DNA of 14,999 bases, taken from positions 1 through 14,999 of the forward strand of contig DATJZH010000087.1 of the NCBI GenBank assembly GCA_035499215.1, in the 5' to 3' direction. Made by a program: the position numbers and the translations under genes. Of this stretch, positions 7,025 to 13,706 are shown one piece after another (positions within the stretch are counted from its first letter, which is position 1; every line of letters begins with the position of its first letter). The stretch is from DATJZH01 sp035499215 (lineage in GTDB: Bacteria > Actinomycetota > Actinomycetes > Streptosporangiales > Streptosporangiaceae). The notes below the pieces were generated by a model. That model had not been told where the DNA came from and made no database searches. It saw nothing but the letters and a program-made list of their open reading frames with translations.

Positions 7025-7680
7025 GATGTGCCTCCGCACAGGTCGCCGGCCGGCCGGCCCGCGCCGGGAACGATGAGGTCAAACCAGGCGGGCGGCCGAG
7101 TCTGGCGGAAATAGGCCTGCTCGGCGATCAGCCAGTCCGGGTCCCAGTCCGCGGGAGCGATCCGCGCGCGCAGCCGGCGCAGCCGTTCCTGCTCCGGCGT
7201 ATCGACCAGGACAGACCGGTCTACCAGGTCGGCGAGCTGAGGTGCCGCGGAGAACACGCCCTCAACCAGGATCAGGGCGCTGCGCCTGACGACGACGCCG
7301 GCATCGAGGCCGGTGCCGCGGTCCCAGTCGAACCGGCGGAATGTCGCGTCCCGCCCGGCGCGCAGCGGCTCGATCGCCTCCGCCCGCAGCCGGCGCCAGT
7401 CGTAATACTGATCGAGAACCAGCCTTCCGGCCGGGCCGCCCGGGGCCGGCGGACGGCCTGCGGGGACCGGCGGCCGCTGGAAGAAATCGTCGGTGCGCAC
7501 AAGCGCCGCGCCAGTGGCGCGGGCGACGGCATCGGCGATGGTCGACTTGCCCGCGCCGCCGTGCCCGTCGATGGCCAGGACGAATACTCCGGGGCTGGCG
7601 GCCCGCCAGTCGCGGGCGACCCTGATTACCCGCTGTGCCGCGTCTTTGCCCCGGGATCGCCGCGCAGACCTCATTCGCAT
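7021..7680 (-). CDS. Uridine-kinase-like P-loop kinase
   Basis: About 219 residues of the uridine kinase/phosphoribulokinase class of P-loop NTPases, presumably cytoplasmic. The Walker A loop GHGGAGKST is at 39-47, a TDDFF acidic motif at 63-67 suits substrate binding, and the strand LILVEGVFSA carries the Walker-B-like Glu. The FDWDRGTG segment resembles the substrate region of uridine-kinase-like proteins. These actinobacterial homologues are often labelled uridine kinase without proof of substrate, so nucleoside specificity is inference. The start is uncertain: ATG at 7680 has AGG five bases upstream, ATG at 7674 is equally usable, and a GTG at 7710 has no ribosome site. Its stop overlaps the start of the 79-aa gene. 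Confidence 0.82.
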   Translation of the reverse strand: MRMRSARRSRGKDAAQRVIRVARDWRAASPGVFVLAIDGHGGAGKSTIADAVARATGAALVRTDDFFQRPPVPAGRPPAPGGPAGRLVLDQYYDWRRLRAEAIEPLRAGRDATFRRFDWDRGTGLDAGVVVRRSALILVEGVFSAAPQLADLVDRSVLVDTPEQERLRRLRARIAPADWDPDWLIAEQAYFRQTRPPAWFDLIVPGAGRPAGDLCGGTS

Positions 7681-7766
7681 CGCCGCCTGACCACAGCCGT
7701 TCTTGACCACTGGCGCGGTGCAGGCTGCTGGCTCGCGGCTGCGCGAAGTGGTCGGCTGATCCAGAT

Positions 7767-7835
7767 CTCCCGCTCGAGCCGGGCCGGGCCGGGCATAGCC
7801 AGTCTCCGCTCGAGCTGGGCCGGGTATAGCCAGTC
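7767..7835. repeat. Two imperfect direct repeats in the kinase leader
   Basis: Two adjacent copies (7767-7804 and 7804-7835) share the palindrome GCTCGAGC (7772-7779 and 7808-7815), a GGGCCGGG run and the ending ATAGCCAGTC (7795-7804 and 7826-7835). The first copy carries a few extra bases in the GC run. They lie just downstream of the candidate -10 box on the minus strand, so they would be in the leader RNA or act as DNA binding sites. The remaining gap, 7681-7766, shows nothing else clear. Confidence 0.75.
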
Positions 7836-7851
7836 ACTATATCGGCTGACT
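7832..7851 (-). promoter_or_regulatory. Candidate promoter of the kinase/79-aa/lipoprotein operon
   Basis: The minus strand has TATAGT at 7841-7836, an excellent actinobacterial -10 hexamer and unusual in such GC-rich DNA. No convincing -35 box lies 16-19 bp upstream. The hexamer is bracketed by an inverted repeat, AGTCA (7851-7847) and TGACT (7836-7832), which could be an operator over the -10. It begins immediately at the ctaA stop codon and would give a leader of roughly 150 nt before the kinase ATG. Confidence 0.45.
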
Positions 7852-9074
7852 TAGCCCCGGCTATCTGGTTCCGCGGCCGTTATTTCGGCCAGCACGGCGC
7901 TGGCTTCTCCGGCAGCGCTGACCCCGGCCGCGGCCCCGGCAGAGCTGGCAGACCCGGCTGCGCCGGCACCGGCGGCTGAGCTGGCTGCGGCCCCGGCGGC
8001 TGAGGCGGCTGCGGCCCCGGCGGCTGAGGTGGCTGCGGCCCCGGCGGCTGAGGTGGCTGCGGCCCTCGCGGCTGCGCTGGCTGTAACCGTGCCGCGGTCA
8101 CGCAGCGCGAACAGCAGCAGCAGCGCCGTGATCCAGATCAGCACGGAACCGGTGACGTGCACCCAGACCAGGCCCGCAGGCAACCCGGAGAAGTACTGGC
8201 TGTAGCCGATGCTGCCCTGCGCGATTACCAGGGCCAGCAGCACCACCCCCAGCCGCCGGGCCCTGGGCGGAGCGCCGCCGAGCCGCAGGCACAGCGCGAG
8301 GGCGATCACCAGGCCGGCCAGCAGCCAGCCGACGTCGGCGTGCAGCTGGGTGACGCCGGTGAGCGGCAGATGGTAGCGAGCCGCCGTCCGGGCCCCGGCC
8401 AGCGGGCCGGTGCCGGTGACCACGGTCCCGGCGGCGACCATCAGCGCCACCGCCGCGACGACACCAGCGCCGAGCAGCCGCACCTCGGCCCGCACCAGGG
8501 CCCTGGCCGGTGCGGCGCTTTCGGTGCACCGGACATAGAGGGCGACTGCGGCGGCAACCATGGCCATCGATACGAGAAAATGCACCGAGACCCAGACCGG
8601 ATTCAGCCGGGTCAGGACAACGATCCCGCCAAGCGCTGCCTGGGCGGCGATCGCGGCCGGCTGAGCCGAGGCAAGCCAGACCAGGTCGCGGCGGCGGCGG
8701 CCGCCGTCCCTGAATCGCCAGGCCGCCAGGCAGACGATCACCGCGACGAGGAAGACCGCGATGGTCACCAGCCGGTTGCCGAATTCGATCCACCGATGCA
8801 TCAGCGGGTCGCCGGTTGTCCCGCTGGCCACCGCACTCGTCGCCGTGCAGGCTGGCCAGTCCGGGCAGCCCAGGCCGGACTGGCTGAGCCGGACAGCCGC
8901 GCCAGTCAGGATAATCCCTGCCGAGGCCAGCACGCCGACCAGTGCGATCCGCCGCAAGACCGTCGGGGACGGCGAGCGTACCGCAACCGCCCACTGCCCG
9001 GCTGTGCGGCGCACACCCCTCAGCAGCGGCGCGGCCGCCGTCGGCGCGGCTGTATCTGCGGGCACAGACTCCAT
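7851..9074 (-). CDS. ctaA: Heme A synthase (CtaA/COX15) with alanine-rich tail
   Basis: Membrane enzyme that oxidises a methyl group of heme O to give heme A for cytochrome c oxidase. From the ATG at 9074 it is 407 residues with about eight membrane segments. The first extracytoplasmic loop has the Cys pair in SGLGCPDWPAC (Cys70, Cys76). HRWIEFGNR carries His93 and the conserved Glu97. Further expected heme-ligand histidines are His165 (VHFLVSM), His244 (QLHADVGW) and His306 (WVHVTGS). Residues 331-407 form a long Ala/Ser/Gly tail with octapeptide repeats, not part of the catalytic fold. The frame is open from a GTG at 9221, but those 49 residues are low-complexity; I prefer 9074, although its ribosome site is weak. 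It lies downstream of an ABC exporter, as CtaA often does in actinobacteria. Confidence 0.92.
   Translation of the reverse strand: MESVPADTAAPTAAAPLLRGVRRTAGQWAVAVRSPSPTVLRRIALVGVLASAGIILTGAAVRLSQSGLGCPDWPACTATSAVASGTTGDPLMHRWIEFGNRLVTIAVFLVAVIVCLAAWRFRDGGRRRRDLVWLASAQPAAIAAQAALGGIVVLTRLNPVWVSVHFLVSMAMVAAAVALYVRCTESAAPARALVRAEVRLLGAGVVAAVALMVAAGTVVTGTGPLAGARTAARYHLPLTGVTQLHADVGWLLAGLVIALALCLRLGGAPPRARRLGVVLLALVIAQGSIGYSQYFSGLPAGLVWVHVTGSVLIWITALLLLFALRDRGTVTASAAARAAATSAAGAAATSAAGAAAASAAGAAASSAAGAGAAGSASSAGAAAGVSAAGEASAVLAEITAAEPDSRG
7983..8078. repeat. 24-bp tandem repeats inside the 3' end of ctaA
   Basis: The plus-strand unit GGCTGCGGCCCCGGCGGCTG plus four bases recurs at 7983, 8007 and 8031 almost unchanged, with a decayed fourth copy at 8055-8078 and looser relatives on the low-coordinate side. 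Each unit is eight codons and gives the AAATSAAG/AAAASAAG octapeptides of the CtaA tail. The frame is preserved, so copy number may vary between strains without truncating the protein. Confidence 0.88.
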
Positions 9075-9242
9075 GGTAGGAGCACCTGGGCTGGCCGGGC
9101 AGGCGGGACCGGGCGAACCGGGCGCTACCTGCGACCGGCACGCACTGCCGGACCCGGTGACCTGGCTGGCGGATGGCAGTGGTCCGGCCGGGCGAAGCGC
9201 GCGGGGGCCCACCGCCCGCACCGCCCCGCCGGCCAGGGCCCG

Positions 9243-10205
9243 CTACGAAGCTGGCGGCGGAACCTGGCCGGGCCCGGCCGCCGCCGCGCCGTCCCGGGCG
9301 GCGCCCGCGGAGGCGATGATCACGCAGCCGATGGCCGCCCACTGGCTGACCGCTAGCGCCTCGCCGAGCAGGAAAAGGCCCACGAGCGCCGCGACAGCTG
9401 GTTCCAGGCTCATCCAGATGCCGAACACACGTGCCGGGATGCGGCGCAGTGTCTCCAGTTCCAGCCGATAGGGAATCACGGAGGAAAGCAGCCCGATCGC
9501 GATGCCGGTGCCCAGCACGCCGGGCCGCGTCAGCGCTCGGCCGCCGGCCGCCACGGCAGGCGGGGTAACTATCAGCGCTGCGACCGCCATCGCGATTACC
9601 AGCCCGGACGAGCCGCTGAATCGCCGTCCGGTGGACCGGCTGAGCAAGATATAGGCCGCCCAGGAAGCGGCCGCGATCAGGGCGCAGATCACGCCGACCG
9701 CGACGGTGCCCGGCCCGGCGCGCTGCCCCGCCGCGGCCAGCGGCGCACGCTGGGTGCCGCCGCGGGCCAGCAGCAGCACCCCGGCCGCCGCCAGACCCAC
9801 CCAGAGCACGTCAACCAGGCGGCGCGACGACGCCACGGCGACGGTGAGCGGTCCCAGGAACTCGATTGTCACCGCGATCCCCAGCGGGATCCGGGCGAGG
9901 GCCTGGTAGAAAGCGAAGTTCATCACGCCCAGGGTGACTCCGAATGCGACGACCACGGCCCCGTCCCGCCAGGCGCGGTCAGTGACCATCGCGCGCACAA
10001 CGCGCGAAAGGCCTCTGCCGGCCAGGGCGGCCAGCAGGATCGCCGCTGACCAGAGCCGCAGCCCAGTCACTGCGGCCGCGGCGACCTGGCCGAACATCCG
10101 CCCCGCCAGGCCTGCGCCGATCTGGACGGAAACGATGCCGGTGAGCACGAGCGCCGACGGTGGCACCGCACCCAGCAGGTCGGCCGCAGTGCGCTCCCGC
10201 GCCAC
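9243..10205 (-). CDS. EamA/DMT-family exporter, RhtA-like
   Basis: Integral membrane transporter of the drug/metabolite superfamily, 320 residues with about ten predicted membrane segments and two EamA repeats. The closest family I recognise is RhtA, the threonine/homoserine exporter: the first helix SALVLTGIVSVQIGAGLA, the segment RIPLGIAVTIEFLGPLTVA, and the second-repeat signature SSVIPYRLELETLRRIPARV followed by FGIWMSLEPAVAAL all fit. The actual substrate is not shown. The GTG start lies nine bases after the permease stop, and GGAG overlaps that stop codon, so it is probably co-transcribed with the ABC exporter. The gap 9075-9242 before ctaA is GC-rich with no clear promoter or terminator. 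Confidence 0.87.
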   Translation of the reverse strand: MARERTAADLLGAVPPSALVLTGIVSVQIGAGLAGRMFGQVAAAAVTGLRLWSAAILLAALAGRGLSRVVRAMVTDRAWRDGAVVVAFGVTLGVMNFAFYQALARIPLGIAVTIEFLGPLTVAVASSRRLVDVLWVGLAAAGVLLLARGGTQRAPLAAAGQRAGPGTVAVGVICALIAAASWAAYILLSRSTGRRFSGSSGLVIAMAVAALIVTPPAVAAGGRALTRPGVLGTGIAIGLLSSVIPYRLELETLRRIPARVFGIWMSLEPAVAALVGLFLLGEALAVSQWAAIGCVIIASAGAARDGAAAAGPGQVPPPAS

Positions 10206-10214
10206 GGTAACGGC

Positions 10215-11012
10215 CTACTCCCAGCGAAAGAAGCGAGCCGCCAGCGCGATCCCGGCGATGGCCCAGGCCACAAGCACCAGCAGGTCGCGGACCGGCAGGC
10301 CGCTGCCGTGCTGCAGCACCGACCGCAGGCCGTCGGAGAGCGCGCCGGCGGGCAGCAGCTTCAGCACGGGCTGAATCGCCGGCGGAAACTTCGTCAGCGG
10401 GAACACGACGCCGCCGAGTCCGAGCATGACCAGGTACAGCAGATTGGCGGCCGCCAGCGTGGCCTCGGCACGCAGCGTGCCGGCCAGCAGCAGGGCCAGG
10501 CCGGCGAATGCGGCGGTCCCCGCGATGACAAGCGCCAGCGACCACAGGCCGGCGGCAGCACCGCCATGTGGCCGCCAGCCGAGCGCGAGGCCCACGATGA
10601 CGATCACGATGGCCTGGAGCAGCTCGACGGCGAGCACCGCCAGCGCCTTGGCGATGATCAGGCCCTGTCGCGACAGCGGGGTCGCGCCGAGCCGCTTGAG
10701 CACGCCGTAGCGGCGCTCGAAGCCGGTGGCGATCGCCAGGCTGGTGAACGCGCTTGACATTACCGCCAGCGCGAGGATCCCCGGCACGATGAAGTCGATC
10801 CGGGCGGCCCGGGTAAGCCCCGCGCTGCTGAGCGGCTCTAGCCCGAAGGCGAGCAGCAGCAGGACCGGAATGATCAGCGTCAGCAGCAGCTGCTCCCCGT
10901 TGCGGAGCAGCGTGCGAAGCTCCAGGGCCGCCTGCGCGGCGATCATGCGGGGCAGCGGCGCGGCCCCTGGCGCCGGCGCGGGCCAGTCCGTGAACGCCCG
11001 GGACTCCGTCAC
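10215..11012 (-). CDS. ABC-2 type exporter permease
   Basis: Membrane subunit of an ABC exporter, 265 residues with about six hydrophobic segments of the ABC-2 fold. The cytoplasmic loop FERRYGVLKRLGATPLSR between the second and third helices is characteristic of this family. The GTG start at 11012 overlaps the ATPase stop as GTGA and has GGGAG about nine bases upstream. A longer open frame back to 11111 would add 33 residues that only mirror the ATPase gene, so I reject it. It should pair with the ATPase encoded immediately upstream. Homologues sit beside CtaA in mycobacteria and streptomycetes and are often labelled drug or antibiotic exporters, without a known substrate. Confidence 0.92.
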   Translation of the reverse strand: MTESRAFTDWPAPAPGAAPLPRMIAAQAALELRTLLRNGEQLLLTLIIPVLLLLAFGLEPLSSAGLTRAARIDFIVPGILALAVMSSAFTSLAIATGFERRYGVLKRLGATPLSRQGLIIAKALAVLAVELLQAIVIVIVGLALGWRPHGGAAAGLWSLALVIAGTAAFAGLALLLAGTLRAEATLAAANLLYLVMLGLGGVVFPLTKFPPAIQPVLKLLPAGALSDGLRSVLQHGSGLPVRDLLVLVAWAIAGIALAARFFRWE

Positions 11013-11935
11013 GATCGCATCTCCCGGCCGGTCAGTTCCAGAAAGACGTCCTCGAGGGTGCGGGTTTCGATGCGCAGGTTCTGAGCGAGCACGCCATGCT
11101 CGGCGCACCATGCGGTCACCGACGCGATGAGCCGCGGGTCCACGGGGCCGTGGACCTCGAGCACGTAATGGCCGGCGGGCGACTCTTTCGCCGCGCTGCC
11201 GGCCGGGAGCGCGGCGAGCAGCCCGTCAAGGTCCAGGCCCGGCTCCGCGCGGAAACGCACCTGCCCGTCGGAGCCGGTCAGCTCGGCCGGGCTGCCGCTG
11301 GCCACCAGCGTGCCGTTATCCACAATCGCCACCATGTCCGCGAGACGTTCCGCCTCCTCCAGGTAATGCGTGGTGAGGATGACGGTGGTGCCGGCAGCGC
11401 GCAGGGCAGCGATCAGATCCCAGGTCACGTGCCGGGCCTGCGGATCGAGCCCGGCAGTAGGCTCGTCAAGGAACGCCAGGTCCGGCCGGCCGATCACCGC
11501 CGCGGCCAGGGACAGCCGCTGCTGCTGGCCGCCGGACAGACGCTTGAACGGGATGCGGGCGCAGCCTGACAGCCCGAGCCGGTCGAGCAGCAGCTGCGGA
11601 TCGATCGGCCGGGCATGGAAGCTCGCCATCACGTTCAGATACTCCCCGGTCCTGGCGGAGGTCGGGACCCCGCCGGACTGGAGCATCACGCCGACGCGGG
11701 GCCGCAGCGCTTTCGCGTCGCGCACCGGATCCAGGCCCAGCACGCGGATCGTGCCCGAATCGGGCCGCCGGTAGCCCTCGCAGATCTCGATGGTGGTGGT
11801 CTTGCCCGCGCCGTTGGGGCCGACGATCGCCGTTACCCTGGCGCGCTCGGCCCGCAGCGACAGGCCGGCTACTGCGGCTATCTGCCCGTAACGCTTGACC
11901 AGGCCGCTTATCTCGACGGCAGGAGCAGTGCTCAC
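11009..11935 (-). CDS. ABC exporter ATP-binding protein
   Basis: Cytoplasmic ATPase of the DrrA/CcmA-like class that powers the neighbouring ABC-2 permease. In 308 residues all nucleotide-binding motifs are intact: Walker A GPNGAGKTT (39-47), Q-loop Gln86, signature LSGGQ (133-137), Walker B LAFLDEP (153-159), D-loop GLD and switch His190. A C-terminal domain of about 90 residues follows, ending in the ETRTLEDVFLELTGRE signature typical of this class. The start is GTG, with no Shine-Dalgarno sequence but a -10-like box only seven bases upstream, consistent with a leaderless mRNA. Its stop overlaps the permease start. Confidence 0.95.
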   Translation of the reverse strand: MSTAPAVEISGLVKRYGQIAAVAGLSLRAERARVTAIVGPNGAGKTTTIEICEGYRRPDSGTIRVLGLDPVRDAKALRPRVGVMLQSGGVPTSARTGEYLNVMASFHARPIDPQLLLDRLGLSGCARIPFKRLSGGQQQRLSLAAAVIGRPDLAFLDEPTAGLDPQARHVTWDLIAALRAAGTTVILTTHYLEEAERLADMVAIVDNGTLVASGSPAELTGSDGQVRFRAEPGLDLDGLLAALPAGSAAKESPAGHYVLEVHGPVDPRLIASVTAWCAEHGVLAQNLRIETRTLEDVFLELTGREMRS

Positions 11936-11973
11936 GCAGGTGAGTCTAGGGGCTGCCGGCGGCCGGTCCGGGC
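11936..11973 (-). promoter_or_regulatory. Candidate leaderless promoter of the ABC exporter genes
   Basis: TAGACT (minus strand, 11948-11943) matches the TANNNT -10 consensus. Exactly seven bases separate it from the ATPase GTG, which places the expected transcription start on or next to the start codon. The seven bases CACCTGC contain no ribosome binding site. The -35 region is only weakly conserved (CCGGAC near 11966-11971). Leaderless mRNAs are common in actinobacteria. Confidence 0.5.
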
Positions 11974-11994
11974 GCGCCCTTGTCGCCCGCGGCT

Positions 11995-12018
11995 GCGCGG
12001 CAGATCAGCTGCCCGCGC
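11995..12018 (-). terminator. Hairpin after the hydrolase gene
   Basis: Ten bases past the hydrolase stop, the minus strand folds into a GC-rich stem of nine pairs with one bulged G and a five-base loop (GCGC-G-GGCAG / CTGCCGCGC). No U-tract follows, which is common for actinobacterial terminators. Its position between the amine-metabolism genes and the exporter promoter fits a transcription boundary. Confidence 0.42.
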
Positions 12019-12027
12019 CGCGGCGGT

Positions 12028-12828
12028 TCAGGGCGCCAGCGCGGTGCCAGCCGGGCGGCCGGCGGCGGCAGCCACCAGGGCGCGGAACAGGCTCTGGTCC
12101 TCGCCGGCCTCTGGATGCCATTGCACGGCCACGACGAAGGCATGCTCGCTTTGGTCCAGCTCGATCGCCTCCACCATCCCGTCGGCGGCCCACGCCACCG
12201 GCGACAGGCCCTTGCCCAGCTGTCCGACGCCCTGGTGATGATGCGTCGGCACCACGACCGGCAGGTGGTCGGCCAGCTCGGTCCGGCCGAGGATCCCGGC
12301 GAGCCTGCTGCCGGGAGCAACCCTGACCTCATGCGCGCCGTAGCTGCCAGGCGCGGCGGAATGCTCGTCGTGGCCGACGACGTCGGGCAGGTGCTGGTGC
12401 AGGGTCCCGCCCCTCGCGACGTTGATGAGCTGCAGTCCCCGGCAGATACCGAGGACCGGCAGCCCGAGCGACATTGCCTCGCTGAACAGTGCTACCTCGG
12501 CCTCGTCCCGTTCTCGCGAGCTGACTTCGGTGGCGGCCGCCCGCTCAGCCTCGTACCGCGAGGGGTCGATGTCGCCGCCCCCGGACAGCATCAGCCCGTC
12601 CAGCCTGCCGAGCCCCTCATGGACGCCGGAGACCGGCGGCAGCAGGATGGGAATTCCGCCGGCCTCGGCCACCCGGTCGGCGTAATGGCGCGGCAGCACC
12701 ATCGCGGGAATGTCCCAGTGTCCCCAGCGGGCCTGCTCGCTGTAGCAGCTGATGCCGATCACCGGGCGGAAGGCATTCGCGGCTGACGAGACCGCGCGCT
12801 TGCCGTTGCCGGACACCAAGTAACTCAC
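12028..12828 (-). CDS. Gamma-glutamyl-GABA hydrolase-like class I amidotransferase
   Basis: Peptidase C26/class I glutamine amidotransferase of the PuuD type, expected to hydrolyse the gamma-glutamyl bond of gamma-glutamylated amines or acids and release glutamate. In 266 residues the nucleophile elbow GICRG gives Cys129, and QWHPE gives His238 and Glu240 of the triad. The early RPVIGISCYSEQARWGHWD and LMLSGGGDIDPSRY (oxyanion loop) are typical. The GTG start is preferred because GGAGG lies about five bases upstream; it adds some 20 residues before the usual family N terminus. Its first 212 bases are overlapped in another frame by the extended dehydrogenase frame. Together with the glutamine-synthetase-like ligase it makes a synthesis/hydrolysis pair for gamma-glutamyl intermediates. 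Confidence 0.91.
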   Translation of the reverse strand: MSYLVSGNGKRAVSSAANAFRPVIGISCYSEQARWGHWDIPAMVLPRHYADRVAEAGGIPILLPPVSGVHEGLGRLDGLMLSGGGDIDPSRYEAERAAATEVSSRERDEAEVALFSEAMSLGLPVLGICRGLQLINVARGGTLHQHLPDVVGHDEHSAAPGSYGAHEVRVAPGSRLAGILGRTELADHLPVVVPTHHHQGVGQLGKGLSPVAWAADGMVEAIELDQSEHAFVVAVQWHPEAGEDQSLFRALVAAAAGRPAGTALAP

Positions 12829-13621
12829 CGCACCCTCCGCCCGGTTGCCCCTGCCGTAACAAGGGTGTCACATACGCGCCGGCAATGCCGCCATCGACGA
12901 GGAACGACGATGCCGTGATGAACGAGGCATCGTCGCTGGCCAGGAACGCGACGGCGGCCGCGATCTCCGCTGGCTCGGCGAACCTGCCCAGCGGCACGTG
13001 CACCAGCCGCCGCGCGGCCCGCTCCGGGTCCGCGGCGAAAAGCTCCCGCAGCAGCGGCGTGTTCACCGGGCCCGGGCAGAGGGCATTCACCCGGACGCCC
13101 TCGCGAGCGAACTGCACGCCGAGTTCGCGGCTCATTGCCAGCACGCCGCCCTTGGATGCGGTGTAGGAGATCTGCGAGGTGGCCGCGCCGAGGACGGCCA
13201 CGAACGAGGCGGTATTGATGATCGAGCCCTTGCCCTGCCGCTGCATGTGCGGGAGCGCGTACTTGCAGCACAGGTAGACCGAGGTGAGATTGATCTCCTG
13301 AACCCGGCGCCACGCCTCCAGGCCGGTCGTGAGGATCGAGTCGTCCTCCGGCGGCGAGATGCCAGCGTTGTTGAAGGCGATGTCGACCCGGCCGAACCGG
13401 GCAGCGACCTCCTCGTACAGGTGCCGGACCTGGTCCTCGCGCGCGACGTCAGCCGCTAGGAAGATCCCGTCGGTCTGCGCGGCGGCGGCCTGTCCCGCCG
13501 GCTCGTCGATATCGACCGCGACGATCTTCGCTCCCTCGGCTGCCAGGCGGCGGACGCTGGCGAGGCCGATGCCGCTCCCGGCCCCGGTGACAACGGCGAC
13601 CCGATCCTGCAACCGCTCCAT
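12617..13621 (-). CDS. Short-chain dehydrogenase with apparent stop-loss extension
   Basis: NAD(P)-dependent oxidoreductase of the classical SDR family. Visible features are TGAGSGIG (12-19), DV at 58-59 for the adenine ring, NNAG (84-87), and the catalytic set Asn111, Ser139, Tyr153 and Lys157, with PGPVNTPL after the active site. The ATG has GAGG about eight bases upstream. A normal protein would end near residue 254 (VDGGIAGAYVTPL), but codon 255 (12859-12857) is TTA, one base from TAA. The frame then runs on 80 more residues of Arg/Gly/Pro-rich sequence, mostly inside the hydrolase gene. The extension looks like shadow sequence, so the functional protein is probably residues 1-254. The substrate is unknown; the context suggests an alcohol, aldehyde or oxo intermediate of amine catabolism. 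Confidence 0.85.
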   Translation of the reverse strand: MERLQDRVAVVTGAGSGIGLASVRRLAAEGAKIVAVDIDEPAGQAAAAQTDGIFLAADVAREDQVRHLYEEVAARFGRVDIAFNNAGISPPEDDSILTTGLEAWRRVQEINLTSVYLCCKYALPHMQRQGKGSIINTASFVAVLGAATSQISYTASKGGVLAMSRELGVQFAREGVRVNALCPGPVNTPLLRELFAADPERAARRLVHVPLGRFAEPAEIAAAVAFLASDDASFITASSFLVDGGIAGAYVTPLLRQGQPGGGCGELLGVRQRQARGLVSRECLPPGDRHQLLQRAGPLGTLGHSRDGAAAPLRRPGGRGRRNSHPAAAGLRRP

Positions 13622-13678
13622 CTGGATCCCTCATTCCAAGACTGTTCTCAGGTCCCGGGCCGGGATCCGAGCTGCCCT

Positions 13679-13693
13679 GCCGGGGTGCCCGGC
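13679..13693 (-). promoter_or_regulatory. Hairpin in the ligase-dehydrogenase gap
   Basis: The 85-bp gap between the ligase stop and the dehydrogenase ATG contains GCCGGG-CAC-CCCGGC, a perfect six-pair stem with a three-base loop. A second, smaller palindrome (TCCCGG/CCGGGA type) lies near 13645-13665. There is no U-tract. This could attenuate or stabilise the message between the two genes. It is too weak to call an operon end. Confidence 0.3.
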
Positions 13694-13706
13694 CGGTAAT
13701 CCGCCG

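Noticed and set aside
7880..8101. Pro/Gln-rich repeat protein (QPPQPPGP units) on the minus strand
   Set aside because: Alternative-frame reading of the 24-bp repeats within ctaA; no ribosome site, and the ctaA frame continues from conserved domains.
9075..9221. N-terminal extension of CtaA from the GTG at 9221
   Set aside because: 49 low-complexity residues with no family match; the ATG at 9074 still leaves a cytoplasmic head before the first helix. Not fully excluded.
11013..11111. 33-residue upstream extension of the permease
   Set aside because: It lies wholly within the ATPase gene in another frame; the GTG at 11012 has a ribosome site and a GTGA junction.
12825..13313. Separate 162-codon frame inside the dehydrogenase gene
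   Set aside because: Only its last dozen codons matter, as a possible frameshifted end of the dehydrogenase; the rest is out of frame with conserved SDR motifs.
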